DNA from: Opisthorchis felineus
Lineage: Eukaryota > Platyhelminthes > Trematoda > Opisthorchiida > Opisthorchiidae
Reading direction: 5' to 3'
Length of the DNA stretch: 64,000 nt
Assembly: GCA_004794785.1 (NCBI GenBank)
Contig: SJOL01007550.1
Coordinates: forward strand, 141,068-205,067
Position 1 is the first letter of the stretch. Each line of letters opens with the position of its first letter. Under the pieces are notes generated by a model. That model made no database searches. It worked only from the letters and a program-made list of their open reading frames with translations, and was not told the DNA's origin. Both the position numbers and the translations under genes were made by a program. Shown here in pieces: positions 44,320-56,153 of this stretch.

Positions 44320-45290
44320 GGGTGGGCGGACAGGATTCTAGCACAGCGTCCGGGGCAATAAAGTCAGATTTTGGCGTTCCACAAAAACCGCGAGTGAGCT
44401 TTACAAAATTATGGTTGAGATGGTGCCGAGAACGAAGGATTTCAGTACTGAAAAGGAACATCTTATTTTTAAAATATGTATGTATGTATACTGCGTGATC
44501 AGGACTGACGGAGGATAGCTTAACTCTGATGTACTTGGTATACCTCAGTTTCATTGAAATAATTCCACAGCTCACTGGAATGAAGAGGAGACATTACAAC
44601 TCATCGAGATCTTGGAGCGCCTGGTGCCATTCAAACCGAAGCACGTGGTTTGTGACCAGCCCTAGCATAGAAGTTTACAAACAGGCCCCGTCAAAAGTGA
44701 CATCCTTGACACATTTCATTCTAATGCTTGAGGCATCCGGGTGTAGACAGCCTGGCAAAAGTATGAAAAAATTCATAAGAAGTCTCCCTGAAGCACATTT
44801 GTGACTGCTGTTGAGTCACCAGTGCGTTGGTGCTTAGTGAAATACTCATATAAGTCTGGTAGTCTCAGGTGTAAGAGGTCAGATGAAATGGACGTACTTA
44901 AACTCGATAGGATCATTGAGAACAGGTTTGACTGTGCCGGGCAGGGCTCTGAAAATTGCATGCGTCAATGATTATTCTTCTTGTTTCGGTAATTAAACTG
45001 ATACGTATCTTCAGGTGGTTCCCGTAAAGGCTCTATTGGGCTAAGCATCAAGTTATGCAGCACTTCGGGCAAGACCGAAGTGCAGAAAACAGAGTGGAAT
45101 TTAGAAAAATCCCAAGGCGGAAACGATGTTGGAATGGTGAACCTCTACTTGTGGACTTCAAGTGTATCTTGAAGAACACGATTAAGAGGTGACATAAAGA
45201 AACAGAAAGTTTTTTGGCTCTTCTCTAAAACCAAAGCACATGCTATCAGAACTAGTCACCTCATTGACAAGCCTTGTTTACATCAATTCG
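44320..45290. other. No recognisable gene
   Basis: Several frames of 90-112 codons overlap. They follow element F copy 1 and could include internal retrotransposon sequence, but no gag or pol motif is visible. Confidence 0.3.
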
Positions 45291-45296
45291 CAGTTC

Positions 45297-45353
45297 GTCC
45301 TGTAAGCAAAGATAATCTGTACTGGAAGGCAGGAAAGCACTGTAGAGCTGTAA
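45297..45353 (-). mobile_element. Family A fragment ending in the ribozyme
   Basis: GTCCTGTAAGCAAAGATAATCTGTAC and AAAGCACTGTAGAGCTGTAAATC are the downstream flank and the cleavage/stem III side of the ribozyme on the minus strand. The first core half is missing. Confidence 0.55.
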
Positions 45354-45354
45354 A

Positions 45355-45845
45355 TCACACAGACGGATACCACCGAAAACTTTGGCGGAATATGCGTGTC
45401 TAAATCGTTGGCGTTAGTGCTTTGGCAACAGGCAACAGTGGCTCAGCCAATCAACATCTCCGTGATGATTATGTTCTGACCCAGCAGCATTTTGGTCACC
45501 TTCCACTGTTTGTACCTCTCGACTGCAAGACAAAATCCGTATAGAGAAGATATATAGTTTAAAAGTTTGGCTGTAATAAGTGGGGAATAGCGTTTTATCA
45601 CCCAACTGTCCCCATATTTGTATGGTCGTCATGGCAACCGAGATTTCTCAGTCCGTCTGACGTGAAGCAATCGCAATCGATAAACAGGGGTTCTACGAGA
45701 CATCAAGCAGCAAAACAGAACTTTAGATTCACTAACTTACAAATGGAGTCGACTAAATTTCTTGTTAGTAATATTCTTCAACTGAATGTACTGCACAAAG
45801 TCGGCTTCATGATTCAGTCGGTATCGAAGTATATTTTCCTGACAA
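45355..45845. other. No recognisable gene
   Basis: Nothing recognised. Confidence 0.3.
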
Positions 45846-45849
45846 AACA

Positions 45850-46235
45850 CACTACTAATAAATTTGATGGGCACCATTCAACAAACCACTACCAATTTCG
45901 GCCTTCCTGGAGCTCGTCACGTAGGCATAGATCCAAAGGTTCCATCAACCTTATGTTCTACTTGAATGCCAGAAGTGCGTTGTCGAACAGTTTTCAGCAG
46001 CCATTTGAGTAGCACTTTATATCTCGAATATCGTACCGACGAAAACGTGAGGCAGACTGTGCAACACATCTGGTTAGAGTCTACCATAAACCACATATTT
46101 GGTTGAGTCTCCTGTTGGCACCAAAGTGATCCGCTCATGTTTCGTTCGTTGCCTACATGTTGGTTGATGGAAGTTCATACATTGCAAGTCCAAAGAAGGG
46201 CGGAACGAGTGGTGAGTTATTGAAGAGTTTCCGAT
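45850..46235. mobile_element. Family B inverted pair
   Basis: Minus part 45850-45965, with a ribozyme at 45884-45926 (GCCUAC, GUGACGA, GCUCC/GGAAGGC, GAAAU). From 45966 the plus strand runs from GTTGTCGAACAGTTTTCAGCAGCC through a diverged body to a second ribozyme remnant (AAAGAAGGGCGGAACGAG, about 46192-46209). The ribozymes point outwards. Confidence 0.65.
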
Positions 46236-46604
46236 TACTCTCTAACTCGTGTGTTCTCTCAAGAACTGTACTTAGCTTGAGATCAACATCATCGAAATAA
46301 CTGAGACCTGTCGCTCCCAGTCACAGACAGGTAAAGTAGCCTGGGTTCGTCTTTGCTTCTGAATCGTGAATTTCTTGTTATGTAAAATTATTGCTTTTCG
46401 AATATACCTTAGGGATTGTTCTGGCCAGGCAATGAGCAGGCGGTAGCAAGAAGTTCTTGCGTCTGTAGGTGTGAACACACAAACCGTAGAGGAACACTCA
46501 GTTTAGTCTAGACTGGTCTCGATTTGAGAAGTTCACAATGGTTGGTTGAAAAATCAAGTTATCTGAGAAATGATCTACCAGGCTGGATAAAGTTATTGAG
46601 GACC

Positions 46605-46728
46605 GAAAAGAAACACATGGTTTCGCGAAAACACTCATTTGCACACCAGTTTCTTAAGGAGAGACGCAACTCAATCCCAGCTGCATCTCTCGTTTATGAT
46701 GGTCTTCATCTAGTCAATGTAATGCGGA
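46605..46728 (-). mobile_element. Family B body fragment
   Basis: AAACACTCATTTGCACACC, GCATCTCTCGTTTATGATGG. No ribozyme. Confidence 0.6.
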
Positions 46729-46729
46729 T

Positions 46730-47450
46730 TTATCTTATGAAATGACACGAATGTTTCGCAAGCAATAGGTGAATTTATTACAGGGCTACGTTTCACGTTT
46801 GACGCAAAAGCCCTGTCGAACCTTGAGAACAGGCGCAATCTGAAGAGTTTATGGATTGCTGCAGGGCACGTGAAACAGCTGCTAAATTCACAATGGAAGA
46901 CGTCTCGTGGTGTGAAAGTGCAATTCTTTAGGAGATAAACGATCATTTGATCAGACGAAACTGGGAACTCATGGTTGGTTCCTTGTTTCTCACTTTTCTG
47001 TGGAAGAAAACCTACTCAACCCCTGTGCAAAGACCACACGGTGTTCAGAACAGATCCCGAATACTCCTCAGTTTCTTTATCAGGCCGAAACCTACATTTC
47101 AATCCACATCCAACTACTTTGAGTAGACCATGTGGAACACGTGACATTGGATCGCATTTCCAAACAACCGACAGTATGAGAATAGACTGCGACACAAAAG
47201 CTACGGAAATACATCCGCTATCGGCCGTAAGCGCAGATAAGAACACGAGTACATCAGCTGTAGATTGTGATGCAATAAAACTCAGGATAGTACAACAATA
47301 TTACTACCCACCACCTTAACACCTTCAATGTAGTGAACAGATCCAACAGGTCTTTTTATCGCTCATTCACTTGATCACCGTGATAAAAGTTGGGATAATT
47401 CCACTGAGGACCAACCACTCTGGAATTAGTCAAAAAGTGGCTTGGCTAGG
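46730..47450. other. No recognisable gene
   Basis: A 114-codon plus-strand frame (46975-47319) is unrecognised. Confidence 0.3.
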
Positions 47451-47451
47451 G

Positions 47452-47602
47452 GGCAAAGGAAGCACTAAACTCCGAAGACAGTCTGCGTGGGTAGTACAAG
47501 GTTTTTTTCTTCTAAGAAAAAAACCTTCTCTCCAGGACGTGCTGACTTCAGTCGGTCCTCTGAAGCAGTCTCTGGAACACAGGAGGTGCTTTCCTTTTAG
47601 GG
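47452..47602. repeat. Nested hairpin
   Basis: The inner arms 47498-47511 (AAGGTTTTTTTCTT) and 47514-47527 are perfect 14-base inverses around CT, too tight for a normal loop unless a few pairs open. Outer arms CAAAGGAAGCAC and GTGCTTTCCTTTT enclose them. It may be the tip of a miniature inverted-repeat element. Confidence 0.6.
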
Positions 47603-48053
47603 GTCTCTTCTGATCAACCTTCTTCAAGTGTGATTCCGGTTGGACAAAATTGTGGCTAGGTTGTTATCAGTTTAGAGCCCGCTTGCAAGAAGTCACCAAG
47701 GACAGTCCTGTCTACCTAACCATAAGAGACCAATGACGAGAGGTTCCTTCGGAAAGGTTATCACTCGGAATATCATAGTATAGATGTGTCATGCAGGTGC
47801 GAATCAGCTCGAGACCCAAAATCACTCAGACGGAACAATTTTATCTTCATGTCGTAGTTCAGCTCGTAACTGAAGCCTAGTTAACATCCTCATCTTCAAC
47901 AGAAGTGGATTTTGCCTCCCAGGACATTCAGAATGGTCCTTATTGGGAGGTTTGAGGTTGTCCGTCAAACGTTTTTCAACTGAATATGCTGCACAAATAC
48001 CATCTCACGTTTCAGTTTGCAAAACACGAATTTAATGGAAAATCGGGGATTGC

Positions 48054-48096
48054 GCCTACCTGATGAGCCCCAAGAAGAACGAAACGGGTTGTGGGC
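48054..48096 (+). ncRNA. Hammerhead ribozyme, family B (first of dimer)
   Basis: GCCUAC/GUGGGC stem I, perfect CUGAUGA (48060-48066), GAAAC (48081-48085), GGGUU before the cleavage position (a permitted GUU). Stem II GCCC/GAAC has lost two pairs. Confidence 0.8.
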
Positions 48097-48359
48097 TATC
48101 AGAGTTTCCATCAGCCTTGTGAGGAGTTCCATTCGAGAAAATGTACAGCGATATCTCGAATACCGTATCAGGTGAGACATGAGGTAGATTCGTGCAGCAT
48201 ATTCAGTTCAACAGTATCATAAACGAGAGTTCCAGCTGGAATTCAGTCGAATCTCCCTTAAAAACCAAACTGGTGTGTAAATAAGTTTATTTGTCGAATT
48301 TCACACAATTTAGGCTCTAGTGGAACAAAAATTTGATTGAAGAAATACTCGGGGACTCC

Positions 48360-48405
48360 GCCTACCTGATGGGCCCGAACAGGAATGGCAAAACAAGTGG
48401 TGGGC
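48360..48405 (+). ncRNA. Hammerhead ribozyme, family B (second of dimer)
   Basis: GCCUAC/GUGGGC stem I; core CUGAUGG and AAAAC; stem II GCCC/GGC with an enlarged loop. Probably inactive. Confidence 0.7.
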
Positions 48406-48444
48406 GGTCGAGGAGTTTTAAGCAACCTTGTGAGTAGTTTTATT

Positions 48445-49870
48445 CACGAAAACACAAGCTTTGTTCAGAAGACTCAGAATTCCAAAAATCAGTGGGTGAA
48501 CAAGCTGGAGTGGTTTGCATATCGACAGTGGTGGAGGGATTTCGGTAAAGAGGCTTGATTTAGCTGGATTTTGGTTGGAAATCAAAACGCCAATATACTG
48601 AGTTTTATTGTTCGATATTCGGCCTATCGCGGGTGATAATCTGTTAAGGAGCGCATGTGAAACCGATTTTTTGATTCACAAACTCCGGTCCTCTTATCTA
48701 ATGAGTCTCGTTCGGTTCATGAAAACGAAAACTCCTCAATGCAGAAAACCTTGTTTGGTATGCAACCGTTTAACTCAACTATCAACGAAAGACTCCGGCA
48801 TTTGTTTCCGGTAAGCGATTGACGTAGATCATTTATTTTTTTCAAGGATAGCCTTCGAATTCTGAACTGCCGTTTGTCCCCCGGCATGATGTTTACATCT
48901 TTTCCTCCATGGTAATTCTGTTGGACAATTTTTTCCAAGCCAGGCATCGAAGTTCTGTCAACCAATAACCAGAGAAATGAGAGTGGGAAAATATTTCGCG
49001 GAATCAGCATGATTTCCTCGTCTAAATGTGATCCTGGTGAGTATAACTCAATTAGTCCATTTAAAGGACAATTCGATCAACAGCGGGTGATCAAAAAGAA
49101 CACAGGTTCGTGCGATTAAAAAGACACTTACGGCCAAAAATTCAAAGACCAAAACCGCACGGAAGCTGTTCGACTATTGATTTCATCGGCGCAAAAAAAC
49201 ATTTGCGAAAACTTTCCCAAAACGTTTTGAACACGGCTTATTTTCAGAAATAATTTAGATAGGAAAGAATCACAGAATACAGACTTCAGTTAAACTGGCC
49301 TTGTTTTCTGATCTGATCTGTTGTATTTCGCTTGGATGAATGATGTAACATTCTACAACGTATTTCGTAGTAATCGGAAGGATTTTCGTTGCTTGGATGT
49401 GCCCTATACTGAAAGTGGAGCCATGCGGTGCCTCATTTCAATGGGAAGGAAACTCAACACAAAAGAGGAGCAATCTTACAAGCTCCACACTTATTGTTGT
49501 GTAGTATTGACACTGTCGGGTGCAACGCGTCCGAAGCATATTTGTTCTCGGATCTACACAGCATAGTACTCAGTGTAAAAAGTCTGTATCCAGATGATTG
49601 TAAAGAGGTAAACGGTATGCCAGTGAACCGGCAAGTTTATGGTACTTACTGTGTGAAATTGGCAGCCACGTTTTCCTTCAGTAGCCGGATTGATTGAAAT
49701 CGTGATATAAATAAATATAGGTAGGAATAGGGCGAACGCGTTGCTCAGAGCGAACTCTGGACAGCATCCTTCCAGCATGCGCTGCGATTACACTGTTTCC
49801 AATTTTTCAACTGAGATGTTATTCTGTAGTCAATAGGTTAATAAGTAACTTAGAGGAAGAATGAAGAATG
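48445..49870. other. No recognisable gene
   Basis: Frames of 68-97 codons on both strands, unrecognised. Confidence 0.35.
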
Positions 49871-49874
49871 ATGA

Positions 49875-50195
49875 GTGAAACTTCCTATAAGAAGTCGTCA
49901 CTCGGGGATTCATTCATCTCGTGAGACCACGTGATGTAGTTCCTGTGATTGAAGGGCGAGTGAGGTTGTATCCCGGCCAAGTGCGACTTGATCAGACTGT
50001 CGTTCAGCCGCCCGTGGCCGAAAGGTCGCGGGTTCGAGGCCTCCTACTGGGGTTTCGTGAGATGCGCACTGCTGATGATTCCCAACAAGGATAAAACAGC
50101 TGTACATTGATTCTCGGCTTCTCAGCATAGACTGGGTTCACTTACTGAACGAAATGTCAACGAAATTTCAAAAGTTATCTCACACGACCAAGTAG
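49875..50195 (+). mobile_element. Family A HHR-SINE copy
   Basis: Head (GACCACGTGATGTAG), A-box region GTGGCCGAAAGGTCG (50014-50028), B box GGTTCGAGGCCTCC (50031-50044) close behind it. The ribozyme is at 50064-50110, then TTCTCGGCTTCTCAGCATAGACTGGG. The A-B distance is about 15 bases, so the tRNA-like part carries an internal deletion. Confidence 0.8.
50064..50110 (+). ncRNA. Hammerhead ribozyme, family A
   Basis: Perfect CUGAUGA (50072-50078), GCACUG stem I half, ACAGCUGUA with the palindromic stem III. Stem II UUCC/AGGA holds three pairs. The second core is AAAAC instead of GAAAC (G12 to A). Confidence 0.75.
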
Positions 50196-50199
50196 CCAA

Positions 50200-51510
50200 G
50201 TTGTTGCGTTTCACTAAACCAACAACAGAAGAACGTTTCTATAACAGCGGATAAAATATCGACTTAAGAAGCTGAATGTTATCGAATTGGCGAAAAACGC
50301 AAAAGCACTGGAAGGCTCATTTGTCCGTGTTTTTTATTCGAAGTATTCAAACAGTCAAACTGTCAGGTCGCGAAGAAGCGGGCTCATTTCGTTTGTTTAA
50401 CGTCATTGATAACGAGAGGAGAAAGTCCCACAGGGAGAAGAACATTTGCCCTTTTCAAGGACAGTTCCTAAAGCCAGAAAAAATAACAACCGTACAAAAG
50501 CGTTTGCGCAAACTGTAAAAACAGCTGATCGTAAATATTGTAGTTCATGCTCCTTCTGTGTAACCAACACTGAGGAAAACAGACGAACAACATCAAATGG
50601 CGCCTCAGTTAATCCTTAGTGTCCCTTTACTCTGATCCAGGATACTTCTTACCGGTCCCTTAATTTCGAGTGATGTAGCAGTGTAAATGCGCTACGTGGT
50701 AATAAAGATCGTATGATTTTGTGTTCTGTGGCCCATGACCGGAACAATGCGACCCGGCAAACATTCGGAAAGAAACAACAAAGAACGGTAAACATATCTG
50801 TCTCTGTGTGTGTGCTTACCAATTTTAGAATCACACGCAACCAGTGCGTGCGAATGAGGAAGAAACTTGCACTCTTAAGGTAGAAGACTCTGAGCTGATT
50901 ATCAATCACACTTCACTAGTAACGAGCTCAGGGGTTTGAGGCAGCTTGTCGCTTCGTCCAACTCATCGGCATTAGCCATGTGAATAGTGTTTTCACACAG
51001 TCAAAAAGTCTTGTTTCTTAGGTTCCAGAAGAATGACCATCTTTCAAGAAAGATCAAAGGATTAATCGTCTTGGGAGAGTTTTTCTATCCTTTTTCACCT
51101 GGAAATCTCAGAGAAGACAGCTTGCTGCTTTGCATAGTGTTTGTTTTGTTGGAAGGCAGGGCACAGTCACGCACAAGTCGGGGCCAAACTTGGTGGATTC
51201 AAACGGCCGAAAATCAATAACCGATCACTGGAACCATCTCTCCGCCCTAAACTCCGGAACACGAGGTTTTTTAACGCGAGAGTACTAGAGACTGGAAAAA
51301 AGATATTTTTGAATCTGACAACAAGACATGAAGTATACAGACTGTTTGAATCTGATCCTGACCTGAATTTGGCTTTTTTCCATGTTCAGTGGGACTGAGA
51401 AAGAACCGCCTTCCACGGTGTCGTAAACCACGCTAAATTCTCTTATCGTTGAAACGGAATCCAACAGTGCTTTTCGGAAGGCCGCGAAATTATTACTCAC
51501 TTGTGATGCG
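50200..51510. other. No recognisable gene
   Basis: Frames up to 86 codons. Nothing recognised before the LINE remnant. Confidence 0.35.
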
Positions 51511-51514
51511 TAAT

Positions 51515-52060
51515 ATCAGATTTCTTTGGCGTCAAAGCGGCATACCTCCGAATCTCAAGGGACATGTGTATAAGGCTACGGTACAGGCTGTTTTGTTTTA
51601 TGGCTGTGAGGCGTGACTTTTGTGAGTAGCAAAATTGAACAGGGGCTTCCTGGTTTCGACAACCGTTGTCTCGTGGAGTCTGGTGTCGGTGAATCCGCAA
51701 TGAGGCAATTAGAAAACGAGTCTTCGGTTTTGCAATGGGGACTTCAATAGAAGAATGTGTCCACCACCAAAAGCCACGTATTGCGCATGGTGAACCATCG
51801 TTTACCGAAGTGAGTGCTGTGTTCCATGATTAACTCGGACTGGCGGAAACAGGCCAACCTTTGGTCGGGCAGCGGGGTCTGGTTACTATCGGTGGGATTC
51901 GCCTTCCAAGATGGGGTCTGCGTGATATGACTGCCAATCGATGTTAATGGCGCTCTTGTTGTCAGTTTCTATCCAGGTTGCCTGAATGGGTGTCTGAAGG
52001 TGTAGGCATCTCGGAATGATTCTGGTAGGCTAGCATCAAGTCTCTTCCCCATCCATCTTC
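51515..52060 (+). pseudogene. LINE (RTE/CR1-like) reverse transcriptase 3' remnant
   Basis: Translating in pieces gives FLWRQSGIPPNLKGHVYK followed by ATVQAVLFYGCEA (51527-51616). The latter is the C-terminal RT block with the LLYGCETW-like motif common in flatworm LINEs. Further on, FDNRCL (51654) and HVLRMVNHRLPK (51774-51809) follow in the expected order, then WRSC.QFLSRLPEW near 51950-51988. Stops (after YGCEA) and frame changes are frequent. The element is 5'-truncated, as is usual for LINEs. Past the end lies a GATGATGTTGATGATGG stretch (52147-52163), a possible simple-repeat tail. Confidence 0.8.
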
Positions 52061-52064
52061 ATTC

Positions 52065-53340
52065 GTTTCTTCACAGTAAAGTTTTCGAATAAACTATGGT
52101 TGGACCGCAGCGAAGCATCAGTGTTGAACGCTGATAATATGCTGTCGATGATGTTGATGATGGCGTGGTACCTATCTACATCTCTCTCACACATTCTGTG
52201 AACTTCTCCCAAACAACTGTGAAACAGGTCGTATTCTGGTTGCCGCTAAGGTGTCACTGAATTCAGAGAACGAATATTGTCTGTCGGAGTGAACCCACTT
52301 GCACTTACCTATTTACATTCGGTCACGGGGATGACAACGTGGGCTGAGAAAACCGTTGTCTGTGAAAGAGCGGGTTCAGTAATTTGTCCGGGACAACACA
52401 TTAAATGAGTTTATTCCAAAACGGCTCTGACTGAAAGCGAAGGGGGCTTTTAAATTTACCTACGGTTTGAAACAAGGGGTTATTGAAAATGCCGATGCAC
52501 AATGGGCGAACTTGAGGCTTTTTATCGTCCAGCATAGCCACACAAAATTTGTGATATTTTAGCCACGAATACGCTTGACTCACGGATGTGTGCATTTGAC
52601 GATTCCAATGGAAGTCCGAAAGGTGTTTAATCAGCGTGAAAAAGTGGGTCTTCCACACGGTTAGTACGTCTCCAGGTTTTTTTAATACTTTTCATCGGTT
52701 CGGATGCCTTAAAGTAGTTGCAAACATAAAAGTCCTGAACGACCCTATGTTGTGCAGAAGGCCTTCTGCTTGGAACTGAATGCGGCAAGTGAGAGATTTT
52801 CGTGAATATGAAGGATACTTGGTCAGTTGAAAAAAAGAACGTCAATGTGGTACAGGGAGCGTGGATCCTTAAAAATGGGAGATATCCTTGATAAATTCTT
52901 TGTTCCAACGTCGCAGCTATATTAGTTGTGAAGAACCTTCGGTTGCTTTCCTCATTTGGAGCATTTGACAACCGACACATGACAAATAGCATTTCTTGTC
53001 ACATGACCTAATTAACGGTGACCCTGAAACTGTGGAACTGCTTCTCCTATGAGCATTTATAACTTCCTCAAATCTTTGGTGCTCAAAGGCACCTGTGGTT
53101 CCGGTGGATTATGTTACACCGGCGAGACAGTTATAGAGCCATCAAAGCCCGCGGGTCACTTTGACGATTACGGAGCGTCCACAAGCAGTCCCAAGTGAGA
53201 CCTCGTGATAGTTAATAGTTCTAGAACACACACAAACACACCTGCATTTTACAACAAGATTCTGGATGATGCGTTGAAAAAACTACGGTTCTATTCGGGC
53301 TGTCTGTCTGATTAGTTGCAATAAACAGCACTTACATCCC
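52065..53340. other. No recognisable gene
   Basis: Two minus-strand frames (85 and 121 codons, 52401-52992) lie end to end in different phases without motifs. Confidence 0.35.
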
Positions 53341-53344
53341 AAGA

Positions 53345-53715
53345 TGAAATCGGCTTCGATCTTTATCAAAAATTTCCAGGTTATGAGATGCTCAGAAGGA
53401 GGGGTAATTCACAAATTGCGTGAACCCCCATCTAAGAAGGTGTCACTCTAGAAGCCAGTCAGCACGTGACCGTGTGATGTAGATTACGTGAGTGAGTGGC
53501 GCTATGTCCTGTCTAAATGACAGCTAATCACACTGCTGATCAGCTGTTCTTGACGAAACGGCTTATTGTTCAACTCCTAGCGGCGGATTCGAGACTCCCT
53601 GGACGTTTGTGAACCGCCCACAGAAGAAGACTCCCAGTAGGGATGAAACATCTGTTCAGTGATTGCTGGCTTCTCGGTATAGACTGGCCTCACCTAAAAG
53701 AGTGGGATTTCAAAA
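53345..53715 (+). mobile_element. Family A HHR-SINE copy
   Basis: A nearly complete unit. It runs from GATGAAATCGGCTTCGATC through AGCACGTGACCGTGTGATG and the tRNA-derived GATTCGAGACTCCC (53586-53599) to the ribozyme at 53616-53665. There, stem II CUCCC/GGGAU and GAAAC are kept but the first core is AAGAAGA. Confidence 0.75.
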
Positions 53716-53719
53716 CTAA

Positions 53720-54875
53720 AACATACATTCAGCAAGCTTTCAGGTAATAAGGTCATAGCGGAGTCACAAACGTAGTCGAAAAGCGAAAAGGCATGAAATA
53801 TGCACCAGTTAGATGCTACATAGAGTTTATCCAGCTAGAAAGCGTAACCTCAGCCTGTCCATCATTAAGGTGTCATTCACCAAGAGGCGAATGTATTCAC
53901 TGCAAGCGAAGATGAGTTTGATTTGTGGTCGAATGTCGGAAGTTAAAATGGCCCCTGATGGAAAAAGGTACAATGATGCAACAAACTTTCTCAAATCGTC
54001 CGGATCGTGCAGCAGAATAGGTGGCATATAAATTGACAGACCTCAAGAAGACGTTGCGTTCAGGGTGAAATTACAGCCATCTGATGCCGCTTGACATGGT
54101 TAGTCACAGTTACTTTAGCCTTGAGGTCCCATTAACACTAACGGTATCCTAGCACTTCAAGACACTAAAAAGCAGCGAGCTCAACCCACAAGAGCATCAA
54201 ATCCGGTCCTTAGGTCCACATAAATTTACAGCATTTCGCTGGTATAACCAAGTTAACCACGTTAACAGCATATTTGCTTTGGATGAAAAAATCGAGGATA
54301 GGTATTTGCTTACAACAAGAGAAATTTAGGAACACCTGTGTAAACCAAGAGTGACGTACGATTCATAGAAAAGCACGCTTGTAATTTGAGTCCGGGGAAT
54401 CGGGACAAGAACTCCAGATGAAAGCCTCAAAAACACCCCTCTGATGATGTTGCCAGTCGTAACATAGTATTCCGGGATTAGCAGCCGAACCACTTTAGTA
54501 TTGCAACAAAGTGGGGAAGCGATCAACTCCACATCGTAACCAACGTCGAACGAAATATTGAATGAGAAAACTTTTATGAGTCTTAACGCAACAGAACGAG
54601 TAGTGTTTGAACCAAGCGCACATTTTCAAACGGTTTCAAAAGTACATGCAGTTACGGACTCCATGTCTAAAGGAACGTTTTGTAGGAGTCGACTTAGTTC
54701 CAGAACTAATCAGTTCTTTGTGTAACATGACATTTATTCCTCGAATATTTCGACATAAGGAGCAAAGTAGCAGCGTGATAGGGGGTCAGGATTACTCATT
54801 GTTCTAGTGTTGACCCGAGTACACAACATACTTGCTTCGTCATGCTCGTAATGGAGTTGTGCTCTTCAAAGCGGA
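53720..54875. other. No recognisable gene
   Basis: Overlapping frames under 75 codons. Confidence 0.35.
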
Positions 54876-54879
54876 AACT

Positions 54880-54955
54880 GGATTATGATTGGCTGTTGGG
54901 TCCACACTTTCAGCCAATCAGAGTTCGGCTTGATGCTGGGCCGGCAAGTGGCCCG
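54880..54955 (-). mobile_element. Element F fragment
   Basis: Reverse complement of about 60735-60805 in copy 2: GATTGGCTGTTGGGTCCA (54887-54904), CCAATCAGAG, CTTGATGCTGGGCCGGCAAG. This confirms that the segment missing from copy 1 belongs to the element. Confidence 0.65.
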
Positions 54956-54964
54956 ATCTTTTCG

Positions 54965-55012
54965 CCAGTAGCTTACGGGTTTTCAACAACCTGATGAGTA
55001 GTGTGTTAGGTT
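54965..55012 (+). mobile_element. Family B fragment, unit start
   Basis: GTTTTCAACAACCTGATGAGTAGTGTG matches the start of the unit after the cleavage site. Confidence 0.55.
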
Positions 55013-55201
55013 GAGACAAAGCATGTAAATTGTTTTTTTTTCGAATGCACTTCTGGAAGGATGGCCGAAATTATAAGATGATGGAGGTCACCTTCATTAG
55101 ATGAAAATATCTGACAAAGGCGCGTCGAGAATTGTGAGATTCCGACAAACCCAAAGAACCTGAATTAGAAACAGTTGAACCAAATTAGATTAGTGGCAGG
55201 G

Positions 55202-55597
55202 TTATGAATAAACCGGTTCAATAGGGACCAACGCAGTGGAGGATAGCGCAGAAAAAGGGAATAAAGCAGATAAAACAGGGCTGAGAGGAGTGCCTAGATT
55301 CATTGAAAAAAGGTCTGATAACTGCTCAAGGAACGACTTGCGCATTTCAAAACCATACAGCAAATGTTTTTCGAAGAAAATTCTCGGGACAATATGTTCT
55401 TTGTGGGTGTTAATTCCACCTCCTCTAATAAACGGTGGTTCAGGAAGGTCAGTCTGAAACGGGTGGTGACCATCAAGCTGGACGATCAGCTGTTGATTCC
55501 AGCATGCAGCCAGTATAAAACCGGTGCCTTCATGTTTCACATGATCAAGTGCGTCAGCTATGTTGTCCGTGTTCCCAAGCGGCGAAAAGTACATCAT
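55202..55597 (-). pseudogene. Possible PLE reverse transcriptase fragment (motif B region)
   Basis: A 131-codon minus-strand frame contains NLGTPLSPVLSALF at about residues 100-113. This resembles the (M)GSPLSPVLANLF motif of Penelope-like reverse transcriptases; the upstream FFEKHLLYGFEMRKSF segment is consistent with the stretch before that motif. There is no YVDD motif in the frame and no GIY-YIG sequence nearby. The plus strand is also open over most of this region, so the match could be chance. Confidence 0.4.
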
Positions 55598-55639
55598 TGA
55601 AAATCTACTGAAAGCATAATGAGAGTTGTGAATTCTTCA

Positions 55640-56110
55640 ATCCATGTTGAAAAGTCGAGAAGCACTGTACAGATGTGCCATCCTTAATTGTTGATCGTCA
55701 ACTGTGCGTGTCTCACTTATCTCTGGAACGACTCGAACGCGCCAGCTCCAGGCTAGTATTTGAGCAATAAACGACTCGGCCATGAATGGCCGATCAGGAG
55801 TGGATCACCTAGCACCTAAAAAAGTTTTATTGCACTACTCATCCTCCGGTCACGGAATTTACATCACATGGTCACGTGTTTCCTGACTACTCGAGTGACG
55901 ACTTCTGAGGGTGAAGATTCACTCGTTTTGCGAATTACTCTTCCATTTGAGCTGCTTATAGATTGTTGGTAGTGTGGTAATATTTAGGAATTTTTCAATG
56001 CAAGATGAAGCCTTGACTCCCGCGAGGTGCACAATGCAGAATGAAGTGGTTGTATAGTGCTTTTCAGTCTCTTAGTGTAGACTGACTTCAATTATTGGAC
56101 GTAACCTCGA
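55640..56110. mobile_element. Family A inverted pair
   Basis: A minus-strand copy (55640-56000) with a degenerate ribozyme at 55662-55708 abuts a plus-strand tail (56005-56110). The tail has a ribozyme remnant (GGTTGTATAGTGC, 56048-56060) and its flank. Ribozymes again lie outermost. A short inverse GTAACCTC/GAGGTTAC (56101-56124) closes the right edge. Confidence 0.7.
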
Positions 56111-56153
56111 TTAATGGAGGTTACTTACGGGACTTTCAGTCTGCGAATTACTG

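Larger units (their letters stand above)
47940..48440 (+). mobile_element. Family B tandem dimer
   Basis: Two ribozymes in the same orientation (48054-48096 and 48360-48405) are separated by one complete unit; cleavage site to cleavage site is 48091-48399, 309 bp. A partial unit precedes the first, and the unit start (GAGGAGTTTTAAGCAACCTTG) follows the second. Head-to-tail dimers are the usual form of retrozymes. Confidence 0.8.

Noticed and set aside
54438..54480. Hammerhead core near CTGATGATGTTGCC
   Set aside because: No GAAA segment follows at a suitable distance and there is no stem I pairing.
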